Below, piece after piece: positions 1-6,794 of a stretch of DNA of 53,466 bases. Below the pieces are notes generated by a model. It ran no database searches and had not been told where the DNA came from. It saw only the letters and a list, made by a program, of their open reading frames with translations. Origin of the DNA: Planctomycetota bacterium. GTDB lineage: Bacteria > Planctomycetota > E44-bin39. Each line of letters begins with the position of its first letter. Within the stretch, counting starts at the first letter, position 1. Where the stretch lies: contig SOJX01000062.1 of NCBI GenBank assembly GCA_004376375.1, forward strand, positions 1-53,466, in the 5' to 3' direction. The translations under genes were made by a program, and so were the position numbers.

Positions 1-1
1 T

Positions 2-709
2 GTAGGTAAGGGCCAGACCTTCGACACCGGCGGCTACTGCATCAAGGGCGGGGATGGCATGGACGCGATGAAGATGGACATGGGGGGCGCGGCCGCGACC
101 TTCTACGCCGCGTGCGCAATCGCGAGACTGAAACTCAAAATCCGCCTGACCGTGATTACACCGCTCGCGCAGAACGCGATAAGCAGCGAAGCGTATCTGC
201 CCGGCGATATTATCAGGACCCGCTCCGGCCGCACGGTCGAGGTCGGGAACACCGATGCGGAAGGCCGGCTCGTCCTCGTCGACGCGCTCGACGTGGCGAA
301 GGATTTGAAGCCGGATATTATCGTTGACGCGGCCACGCTCACGGGTGCGCAGATGGTCGCGCTCGGGACGGATATCGGCGCGGTCTACGGCGACGACAGG
401 CTGGCAAAAACGCTGATGAAAATCGGCGAAGAATCGGACGAGAACTTCTGGCAGATGCCGCTTTACAAGCCGTATAATGAAATGCTCAAGACGCCGATTG
501 CGGACGTGAAAAACGTCGGCGGCAGGGCCGCGGGCAGCATTACGGCCGCCCTGTTCCTGTCCGGCTGGGTGCCGGACAAGGTCAGGTGGCTCCATCTCGA
601 TATCGCGGGACCGGCCGTCTTTACGGACAAGGTGCCGTACGGCAAAGGCCTTGCCCGCGGTTTCGGGGTCAAGGCGATTACCGCGTTTGCCGAAAAAATA
701 AGCAGATAA
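2..709 (+). CDS. pepA: leucyl aminopeptidase (M17), C-terminal half
   Basis: This is the catalytic half of a cytosolic M17 metallo-aminopeptidase, which removes N-terminal residues from peptides. The reading frame is open from base 2, so the gene starts upstream of the window; about 235 residues are present against roughly 500 for the family. The visible metal-site signatures are GKGQTFDTGG at the window edge, MKMDMGGA at about residues 22-29, and the family signature NTDAEGRLVL. The Lys, Asp and Glu ligands expected from these motifs are present. The stop TAA at 707-709 is followed by a short-period repeat. The part in view looks intact. Identity is secure; substrate preference cannot be told. 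Confidence 0.95.
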   Translation, partial: VGKGQTFDTGGYCIKGGDGMDAMKMDMGGAAATFYAACAIARLKLKIRLTVITPLAQNAISSEAYLPGDIIRTRSGRTVEVGNTDAEGRLVLVDALDVAKDLKPDIIVDAATLTGAQMVALGTDIGAVYGDDRLAKTLMKIGEESDENFWQMPLYKPYNEMLKTPIADVKNVGGRAAGSITAALFLSGWVPDKVRWLHLDIAGPAVFTDKVPYGKGLARGFGVKAITAFAEKISR

Positions 710-718
710 ACGTTATAC

Positions 719-846
719 GGGATAAGAGATATGTGATAGGAGATAGGTGATAAGGGATAAGAAATTAAAAAATAACAAGCGCGAAGCTCCTTTGCCCTTA
801 TTAACTTATCACTTATCAACTTATCACTTATCACTTATCAACTTAT
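719..846. repeat. short-period inverted repeat element (word GATAAG / CTTATC)
   Basis: The left arm (719-761) repeats variants of gataagg or gataggag. The right arm (795-846) repeats cttatca, the inverse complement. An AT-rich, gene-free centre lies between them. The element fills the gap between pepA and the next gene and could fold into a long imperfect hairpin. Confidence 0.8.
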
Positions 847-863
847 ATTTTACGGAGGTTAAA

Positions 864-1271
864 ATGAGAGTTACCCTTGCCGTTTGTGCATGCCTGATCG
901 TTGCCGTGGTTCTTCCTCTCGCCGGATGTATTTCGAAGGGAATGCAGGAGGACAAAAAATCGGATGAAGGAAAGTCCAAAATCAGGATAGAGAGGGAAAA
1001 GCTGCTTGTCGAGCTCAAGGAGAAGCAGAACAGGATGGGATACGACGACAGCATGAAAATGACGTTCCGGTATGAAGCTGATATTCTCAAGAATTTTCTC
1101 GACGGGGAAGACTTTTACTATGAAGAAAACTATACCGAGGCCGTTATAAGATTTGAAGAGGCAATGGAAATGATAAAAACCGTTCCGTCGGTGACGAAAA
1201 AGGTCAGAGTGCTTTACGATGAGGCGAAGAGTTATATAAGAAAAGCCAACAGGAAAACAAAGCCGAGATAA
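864..1271 (+). CDS. small lipoprotein, function unknown
   Basis: This 135-residue protein starts with a lipoprotein signal peptide; the lipobox LAGC puts the acylated Cys at residue 20. The mature part is charged and helical, and its C-terminal half (YYEENYTEAVIRFEEAM) resembles one TPR-like helical hairpin. The ATG at 864 was chosen because TACGGAGG lies just upstream and the signal peptide begins there; an in-frame upstream extension is only translated repeat DNA. It sits 13 bp before the next gene and probably shares its transcript. No family was recognised. Confidence 0.8.
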   Translation: MRVTLAVCACLIVAVVLPLAGCISKGMQEDKKSDEGKSKIRIEREKLLVELKEKQNRMGYDDSMKMTFRYEADILKNFLDGEDFYYEENYTEAVIRFEEAMEMIKTVPSVTKKVRVLYDEAKSYIRKANRKTKPR

Positions 1272-1284
1272 TCCGGAGCATGGA

Positions 1285-1794
1285 ATGCACGAACACGACG
1301 ACGCGCCGCGTGAGACGCTCATGAAGCTGCTCGAATGCTTCGCAAAGAACTGGCTCGCGCACGACGGCTGCTGGTTTCTCGCCTGCGAGAAAGAGTACGG
1401 TCTGGAAACCGCGATCGAGCTTGATACGAAATCGTGGGCGAATTTTTCGCCTGTCGAGGCGAAACGGATAATGCAGACGTTCGCCATAGAAAAGGACGGC
1501 GGGCTGGAGGCCCTTGAAGAGGCCCTCAGGTATCGGCTCTATTCCTTTCTGAATAAACAGAAAGCCGAGCGCACCGAAGACGGCAAGCTGGTTTACACGA
1601 TGATTGACTGCCGCGTCCAGTCCGCGAGAGAGCGCAAGGACCTGCCGCTTTTCCCCTGCAAGCCGGTCGGGCTGGTGGAGTACACGAAGTTTGCCGAAAC
1701 GATTGACCCGCGGATAAGGACCCGCTGCCTCGGCTGCCCGCCCGACGAACGCGACGGCTTCTACTGCAAGTGGGAGTTTTCGATCCAGGAATAG
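1285..1794 (+). CDS. DUF6125-like cytosolic protein
   Basis: This is a 169-residue soluble protein without signal peptide or membrane segment. The N-terminal motif NWLAHDGCWFLACEKEYG followed by AIELDTKSWANF resembles a family of small bacterial cytosolic proteins that I recall as DUF6125. The C-terminal half carries four cysteines (IDCRV, FPCKP, TRCLGC) plus YCKWEF near the end, which suggests a metal site. The start at 1285 has GGAG six bases upstream. It is probably co-transcribed with the small lipoprotein before it. The family assignment is from memory of the motif pattern and the function is unknown. Confidence 0.7.
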   Translation: MHEHDDAPRETLMKLLECFAKNWLAHDGCWFLACEKEYGLETAIELDTKSWANFSPVEAKRIMQTFAIEKDGGLEALEEALRYRLYSFLNKQKAERTEDGKLVYTMIDCRVQSARERKDLPLFPCKPVGLVEYTKFAETIDPRIRTRCLGCPPDERDGFYCKWEFSIQE

Positions 1795-1798
1795 CGGA

Positions 1799-1845
1799 TG
1801 CCCGGAGAATGGCAGCCCTTCACGCTGCCTTTGAATATTCCGGGA
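1799..1845 (+). terminator. hairpin after the DUF6125-like gene
   Basis: An inner stem GGCAGC/GCTGCC with loop CCTTCAC is enclosed by CCCGGA and TCCGGG. There is no long T tract directly after it. A second perfect stem, AACGCCGG/CCGGCGTT at about 1879-1895, is followed six bases later by TTTTTT. Either could end the plus-strand transcript, and the second also faces the end of the minus-strand YedE gene. Confidence 0.5.
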
Positions 1846-1909
1846 TAAAGACTCATATATCACATCAGCGTCATCTCAAACGCCGGGCCGGCGTTCAGGA
1901 CTTTTTTGC

Positions 1910-3052
1910 TCACCTGCTTTTAATCTTCTCGTAAAGTTTCGTCCATATGCTCGAGCTGAAGAACGCGATTACGAGCATGGACCCGATGGCAAAATCAACT
2001 GCAACGCCAGCGATAAAAGGCTGCTTATCGGGCGTGCAGGATATCCCGAAGTTGTCGCAAAGGGACACTGCCGCGATTATTCCCATTACAGTTACCCCCG
2101 CGTCCATGTCGCCGGCTCCTGCGCGGATTACCTGCCTGATTGGGCATCCGCCGAGAAAAACCGCGGACAGGCCGACCGTGAACATGCCGAGGAAATTACA
2201 CAGCACCGCGGTGTGCGCAAGCGGCTGACCCTTGAAACCGAACTTATAGGTGCCGAAAATCAGGTTCAGTATCGTGGCGATAAGCAGGAATACGAGGATG
2301 CCGCCTAAAGTGCGGCCGTTCTTCATAAGAAATAAATCGCGGAACGGGCGCATAAAACAGAAACGTCCCCAGTACGCCACTCCGCCGACAACCAGGGCCA
2401 GGATCAGCGAAAGGTAGAGGTTGGCGCGCATCGAGCCGGGGCCTTTTGTTGAAAATTTGAAAACCTTGTCGTCCGGACTGTTGAATATGATGAATATAAC
2501 CATAAAGGCCAGCGCTATTACCGGGAGGAGAACGCCGCTCACTTTTGGGTATTCCTTTTTCTCGCCCAGCGAAAACCCTTTCTTCTCAAAAAATGTTCCC
2601 ACGAAAACACCGACTGCAAAACTGAGGAAGCCGACCAGCGCGTTCATGTCCCCGCCGCCGAACCTGAGTGCCATGCGGGTTGTGCATCCGAGGAACATCA
2701 TGGCGCCCAGGCCCATGAATGCGCCGAAGAAGAAACGCATTAGCGCGTTCTGCCCGCCGCGGGGTTTGTATTCCCTGAACAGAAGCGTGGCCAGGAATGC
2801 GCCGATGATAAGGCCGGGAATTTCCGGTCTGAAATACCATGCAATTTTTGCTTTGTGCAAGCCAATGGAACCCGCCATGTCCCGCAGGAAACAGCTCATG
2901 CAGAAACCCATGTTGCCCGGATTACCAGGAGCACCAAAGAGCTTCATCATGACCCCTTTGGCGAGGATTACGCCGATGACGGCAATGAATCCCGCTGAGA
3001 TTATGTATGGCCAGTCCCATTCCGAGCGCTTCCCTGGTTTCTGATTTATCAT
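1910..3052 (-). CDS. yedE: YeeE/YedE-family transporter, candidate selenium-compound importer
   Basis: This is a 380-residue inner-membrane protein with about ten hydrophobic segments in two pseudo-repeats. It has the conserved cysteine motifs of the thiosulfate importer family YeeE/TsuA: MGFCMSCFLRD near residue 50, FLGCTTRM near 120 and FLGGCPIRQ near 300. The N-terminal block GNMGFCMSCFLRDMAG and the sequence RPEIPG resemble the YedE subgroup that I recall being restricted to selenium-using bacteria. It lies 32 bp downstream of the barrel gene and is the last gene of that operon. Inference: it imports a selenium or sulfane-sulfur compound from the periplasm. Thiosulfate import is the alternative. 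Confidence 0.85.
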   Translation of the reverse strand: MINQKPGKRSEWDWPYIISAGFIAVIGVILAKGVMMKLFGAPGNPGNMGFCMSCFLRDMAGSIGLHKAKIAWYFRPEIPGLIIGAFLATLLFREYKPRGGQNALMRFFFGAFMGLGAMMFLGCTTRMALRFGGGDMNALVGFLSFAVGVFVGTFFEKKGFSLGEKKEYPKVSGVLLPVIALAFMVIFIIFNSPDDKVFKFSTKGPGSMRANLYLSLILALVVGGVAYWGRFCFMRPFRDLFLMKNGRTLGGILVFLLIATILNLIFGTYKFGFKGQPLAHTAVLCNFLGMFTVGLSAVFLGGCPIRQVIRAGAGDMDAGVTVMGIIAAVSLCDNFGISCTPDKQPFIAGVAVDFAIGSMLVIAFFSSSIWTKLYEKIKSR

Positions 3053-3084
3053 GTCTTTTCCTTTGTCACTGAATGATGATGTTC

Positions 3085-4302
3085 TCAGAACTTGAACGTT
3101 AACCCGACGCTGAACTGGTGGTCGAACGCGTTTTCGGAATCGCTGCCCTGGCTTCCAAGAGGGCGTTTGACCGAAGCGGAAACGGACATGTATTTCGTGA
3201 TATCATAACCAAGGCCGAGTTGAATAAACTCGAAGCTCCCGCCCGTATCCGGGACATCGCCCTTTTCCTGAATGCCCAGAAGCGTCGTATTCTCGGAGTG
3301 GTCGATATCGTCGCCCAGGATATTGGTCCCGCTCAGGCTGGCACTGACATGGAGCTGGCGTTTTTTTTCGTCCTGGCTGATAATATACTTTGTCCCCAGG
3401 CTCCACATCAGCTTGTCCGACCGCTCGTAGCCGACGGTGTTTTCACCGCCCGAGTACTGGTATGTCAAGCCGGCCCAGGGGACGAAGCGCCGGAACCGCT
3501 GCTGGTAGTAAATTCCGAAAAGGATATCAGTGGTTCCGGTGCCAGGCTGGTAACTTGCCGGTATGATACCGTCCGAAATGCTGTATTCGCCGGTTCCCTT
3601 GTCTTCCGCAAGTCTGCGGTCATACAGGTACTTCTGGTAATCCCACTCGTCGTGAGTTCCCGTATCGAGCTTCAGGCCGACACCCAGGAGCACCATCGGG
3701 TAGCCGTAGCCTTTAAGTTTGTCTGAATCTTTCTCCGGTTCAGGTTTCGTCTTGCCGGGCTTATCTTTTCCGCTCTTGGCGGCTGCCTCCTTTGCTTCGC
3801 CCGGCTTCTTTTCCCCGTCCGCCGGTGCGGGCTTGCGCAAAAAAGGATATGCGACATTAAACCAGCTCATGATTGTAATGTCTCCCATACCCTCCTGGTT
3901 GTAATGGAATTCTTCGTATTCCAGTACCGGATCGCCCAGCGCGTCGGTAAAAGTTTCCCACCGGGTGTCGAAGCCCGAAATACTCTGGAAAGGAACGCTT
4001 GCGGTCAGGATAAGCCATTTGAAAGGAAAGTATTTCATTGTAACGCTATATGACCGGTACGCGTTCTTTCCGCTTCTTGATATCGAGTAATCGGCAGTTG
4101 CATTCATCAGAGAACGGTTATCGCCGAGGCCCGACAACATGTCGGAGCCGCCGAAAGAACCGCCGCCGCCCATGCCGCCGGCCGCGCCTCCTCCGGGCAT
4201 GCCGCCTGGTCCTCACTGGTCGGCGGCGATAAGTGTGGTGCCGCCTGCGAGAATTATTCCCGTTGCCGTTACAACCGAAAGAATAAAGGTCAGCGCCCTC
4301 AT
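3085..4302 (-). CDS. outer-membrane beta-barrel protein with in-frame UGA (candidate selenoprotein)
   Basis: The uninterrupted frame 4200-3085 encodes a beta-barrel (alternating strands, TGTHDEW and TGTTDILFG motifs, terminal TFKF) like the MetA/phenol-degradation transporter family, with a charged Lys/Glu/Pro linker near its middle. That frame lacks a signal peptide. The same frame upstream gives ATG at 4302 (GGAG eight bases before it), a clear Sec signal peptide ending IAADQ, then one TGA at 4215-4213, then GPGGMPGGG and the rest. Read through, the protein has 405 residues with residue 30 encoded by UGA. A hairpin follows the UGA, and selB lies in the same locus. Alternatives are restart at ATG 4200, a nonsense mutation or a sequencing error. 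The barrel is secure; selenocysteine is inference. Confidence 0.75.
4172..4200 (-). promoter_or_regulatory. candidate bacterial SECIS hairpin after UGA 4215-4213
   Basis: Counting from the base after UGA, nucleotides 13-20 (AUGCCCGG) can pair with 32-41 (CCGGCGGCAU) with two single-base bulges. The apical loop is AGGAGGCGCGG. Loop position, loop size and a G among its first two bases agree with what is known of bacterial SECIS elements. The region is Gly-codon rich, so part of the pairing may be chance. Confidence 0.4.
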
Positions 4303-4331
4303 GCCGCTTGTCTCCGCAGGTGAAACGGGAA

Positions 4332-4370
4332 GGACTGCCGCAGCCAGGCCCCCTTTTGCTACGGCAGTCC
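4332..4370 (-). promoter_or_regulatory. 13-bp hairpin in the leader of the barrel gene
   Basis: On the minus strand GGACUGCCG-U-AGC pairs with GCU-G-CGGCAGUCC around a 13-nt loop. It lies in the 81-bp gap between the kelch-rhodanese stop and the barrel ATG. No T tract follows on the transcribed strand. It may be a processing or stabilising stem, or an attenuator that sets barrel/YedE expression. The GGACUGCC arm also occurs in the leader at 13159-13221. Confidence 0.55.
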
Positions 4371-4383
4371 CCGGAATCATAAC

Positions 4384-6408
4384 CTAAGGATTAATCTTGG
4401 TATCTGCCGTATTGAACAGATACACGTGGTTAAAGAACTTTTTCTTGTGCCACGGGTGTGTGGCCGTCTGGTTGGATTTCGCGCCAAATCCTCCGATAGT
4501 GGCGAAGTGGTCGCCGTCAGAACCGAGGAAATACCAGTATTTCTTCCATCCAACCCAGCAAGGCCTGTCAACGCCATCGTATGTGCTGGTTGTATTCAGC
4601 GCTCTCCAGGTATTTGCCCCGGGAGTATACTCATAGACGTCGGCGGTCAGTGCCGAGCCCGGGACGTAGATCTTGCCGTTTACGAGCGTGGCGGAGTGGC
4701 CCGCCATTTTGCCGGGCCCATCGGCAAGCTGCGTCCAGCCGGCGGCCAGGTTTGTCGTATCAATCACGTAGATTGTGGTGAGGTAATTTTTGGGGCTTGT
4801 CTGGCCCGGTGTATCGTCGTACCACATGCCGCCGACGAAATACAATAGATTGCCATCCGGCACCAGTGCATGGCAGCGGCTTATTATCGGAAGCTGGGCA
4901 TCCGTCTCTTCCGTCCACCCTCCGCCCGGGTTCGTCGTGTCATACGAGTAGACCGTGTCGGAGTAGTTGTCGGTGGAGCTTCCCACTTTCCCGATAAGCC
5001 CGCCGGCGGCATAAATGGTATTTCCGATGGCCGCGGCGGCGAAGCTCCAGCGGCCGACCGGTAGCGCCGCTTCGGTTGCGCCGTCGTCCCATGTATCCAA
5101 CAGTGTGTCGTAGCGATAGACTTTGCTTAGGATTACACCGTCGTTGTCATACCCGCCGATCAGGTAGATGTTGTCGCCGACGGCGGCTGCGGCGCTGAAC
5201 GCGATAGGTTCCGGCAGAGGAGCAAGAGTTGAGACGGAATTATCGGCGAAATCGAACACCTGCACCGTATCCGTTTTCTGTCCGGTATAACTGATGCCGT
5301 GCCCGCCGATGCAGTATACTTTCGTGCCGACCTGTGCCGACCCGCCGGCATAACGCTGCGTATCAGCTTTAAGAGAACGGAACGCCATATTTTCATCGAG
5401 GTCATTCACGTAGTCGAAGCAGTTATAGGTCGTGTACGGATAGGTAACGGGATCTGAATAGGTCTGCCAGCTCCATTCACGGAAGCCGCCGGTGTAGTGC
5501 TTCAGACTTGCCTCAGGCCACCCGGCATAGACCAGCGCGAAAAAGGCGACGCCGCTGCGCCAGCCGAAATTACAGATAAGCACGTTTGTCTTATCCTTAC
5601 TTGCGCCGAGTGCTGCATGCATATTCGAAATCTGTGTCTTGGACTTGAATTTTCCGGTGTTAGCGTCGAACAGGTCTTTATAGCTCAGATAATTCGTGTC
5701 GGGAATATGCCCGCCGAACGCGGCATCGGGGCAAATCTTGTGGCCCGAGAACAGAGGCTCTTCGCGGTAGTCAATGATTACGTAAGTCTGACTGCCATTG
5801 GCTTGCACGTCGTCCCATGCGGGTTTGAACTCCGCGAGGGTCCAGAGATGCGAATTGTCGGCAGATGCTACAAAAGTAGTGGGAGCGACAGCCGTGGGAG
5901 TCGTAGTTGTCTCGCCTCCCTTGCTTTCCCAATAGGGGTAACCGCCGTCCAGAATGTGCAGGTCTTTGCAGCCGAGTCTGTACAGATGATACCATGCCCT
6001 TCCGACGGAAGTTGCAATGCCCACGTCGTAAATACAGATTCTCATGTCTGTTGTTATTCCCAGGGTTCCCAGATAGCTCGCCAGAGCAGCGTCATCGGAG
6101 TAACCGAAGTTCGCATCGTTTCCGAGTTTGCCGGCGCTGAGGTAGATTGCTCCCGGGATATGCCCTGCATCGTATGGGTTGTAGGCGACGCCGTTATCGT
6201 AGTACTGCGTCACCCGGGTATCGATTATCAGCAGGTCCGGATTGTCCATCTCATATTTAAGCGTCGTGATGTCCCATACCATGCTTTTCGGGTTGCCCGT
6301 ATAAGGGAACAGTTTTTTCTTCTTCTTCTTGCAGCCGCCGCCGACCACGAGGCCGGCGCATGCCAATACGGCTGCAATCACAATAATGGCTTTCAGGTTT
6401 CGTCGCAT
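4384..6408 (-). CDS. lipoprotein with two rhodanese domains and a kelch propeller
   Basis: This is a 674-residue lipoprotein; the lipobox gives Cys26, followed by six lysines. Two rhodanese domains follow (about residues 43-165 and 190-310). In the first, the catalytic loop has Asp128 instead of Cys (IYDVGIATSVGR), as in inactive N-terminal halves of thiosulfate sulfurtransferases. In the second the loop ICNFGWRSG has Cys279 and is predicted active. The C-terminal half is a galactose-oxidase/kelch-type propeller with repeated IGG/AGG turns (IYLIGGYD, IYAAGGL, LYFVGGMW). The start has AGGAGG at normal spacing. It is transcribed from its own promoter behind a long structured leader and precedes the barrel and YedE. 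Likely role: surface or periplasmic sulfane-sulfur or selenium transfer (inference). Rhodanese-kelch fusion is unusual. Confidence 0.9.
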   Translation of the reverse strand: MRRNLKAIIVIAAVLACAGLVVGGGCKKKKKKLFPYTGNPKSMVWDITTLKYEMDNPDLLIIDTRVTQYYDNGVAYNPYDAGHIPGAIYLSAGKLGNDANFGYSDDAALASYLGTLGITTDMRICIYDVGIATSVGRAWYHLYRLGCKDLHILDGGYPYWESKGGETTTTPTAVAPTTFVASADNSHLWTLAEFKPAWDDVQANGSQTYVIIDYREEPLFSGHKICPDAAFGGHIPDTNYLSYKDLFDANTGKFKSKTQISNMHAALGASKDKTNVLICNFGWRSGVAFFALVYAGWPEASLKHYTGGFREWSWQTYSDPVTYPYTTYNCFDYVNDLDENMAFRSLKADTQRYAGGSAQVGTKVYCIGGHGISYTGQKTDTVQVFDFADNSVSTLAPLPEPIAFSAAAAVGDNIYLIGGYDNDGVILSKVYRYDTLLDTWDDGATEAALPVGRWSFAAAAIGNTIYAAGGLIGKVGSSTDNYSDTVYSYDTTNPGGGWTEETDAQLPIISRCHALVPDGNLLYFVGGMWYDDTPGQTSPKNYLTTIYVIDTTNLAAGWTQLADGPGKMAGHSATLVNGKIYVPGSALTADVYEYTPGANTWRALNTTSTYDGVDRPCWVGWKKYWYFLGSDGDHFATIGGFGAKSNQTATHPWHKKKFFNHVYLFNTADTKINP

Positions 6409-6465
6409 GATTACCCTCCTTGCATAAAGTAACGGTAAGCTACTTGCTTATAAAGCAAGCGCGAC

Positions 6466-6484
6466 GAACCGGCTAGCCGGAAGG
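6466..6484 (-). promoter_or_regulatory. conserved anti-Shine-Dalgarno block in leader A
   Basis: The block CCUUCCGG-CUA-GCCGGUUC contains CCUUCC, which can pair with the GGAGGG ribosome site of the kelch-rhodanese gene (one G-U pair). The same block occurs 56-57 nt before the ATG in leader B. It can instead form its own CCGG/CCGG hairpin. Confidence 0.5.
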
Positions 6485-6537
6485 TTTGTTTGAATGACTT
6501 TCTGGGGTTAATACAGAAAGGAAAGTCGTTTCCGTTC

Positions 6538-6632
6538 GACCGACCGGCTACACAACCATGTCGAGGAGCGTCCGACGCCCCTCAAATGGGGTGCCGGCTC
6601 ATCGACGGATTATGTATATGGTCAGTCTCACG
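6538..6632 (-). promoter_or_regulatory. structured leader RNA A (candidate riboswitch-like element)
   Basis: The minus-strand transcript folds as a stack of stems: GACUGACC(6627-6620)/GGUCGGUC(6545-6538), UACAUAAUC/GGUUGUGUA, GUCGA-U-GAG/CUC-C-UCGAC, and CCGGC-A-CCCC/GGGG-C-GUCGG with loop AUUUGA. Flanking or internal sequences CGUGAGACUGA, GAGCCGGC and GUAGCCGGUCGGUC are identical in leader B at 8773-8864, while the stems between them differ by compensatory changes. A small hairpin (AUCUC/GAGAU) lies just 5'. I do not recognise a known riboswitch class. Confidence 0.7.
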
Positions 6633-6666
6633 GTCCAATCTCCAATGTAGAGATGCTGGAATAATA

Positions 6667-6694
6667 ATTATATTAACGGATATTTCATAATCAA
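6667..6694 (-). promoter_or_regulatory. sigma70-type promoter of the kelch-rhodanese operon
   Basis: On the minus strand TTGATT (6694-6689), a 16-bp spacer and TATAAT (6672-6667) are present. The predicted transcript starts near 6660 and gives a 5' leader of about 250 nt that contains leader RNA A. The rest of the 386-bp gap (6695-6794) is AT-rich, with nothing else recognised. Confidence 0.75.
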
Positions 6695-6794
6695 GAGAAA
6701 TAATATGAATAAGAGACACCGTCGTCCGAATATATTTTCTATTCCATAGTTTTGTTATTTAAAAATTGTAGTCGTTATGACCGGTAAATTTCCG

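Noticed and set aside
747..863. Upstream extension of the small lipoprotein gene.
   Set aside because: The added 39 residues are translated repeat DNA, and ATG 864 has both ribosome site and signal peptide.
3085..4200. Barrel gene starting at ATG 4200 as a normal, complete gene.
   Set aside because: It would lack a signal peptide although it is an outer-membrane barrel, and the upstream in-frame signal peptide would be unexplained. It is kept as the alternative to UGA readthrough.
6538..6632. Leader A as a cyclic di-GMP (GEMM), cobalamin or molybdenum-cofactor riboswitch.
   Set aside because: The GCCGG-like 3' end recalls GEMM, but the GACGCAAAGCC core and GNRA tetraloop are missing; no GCCACTG box or molybdenum-cofactor core motif is seen.
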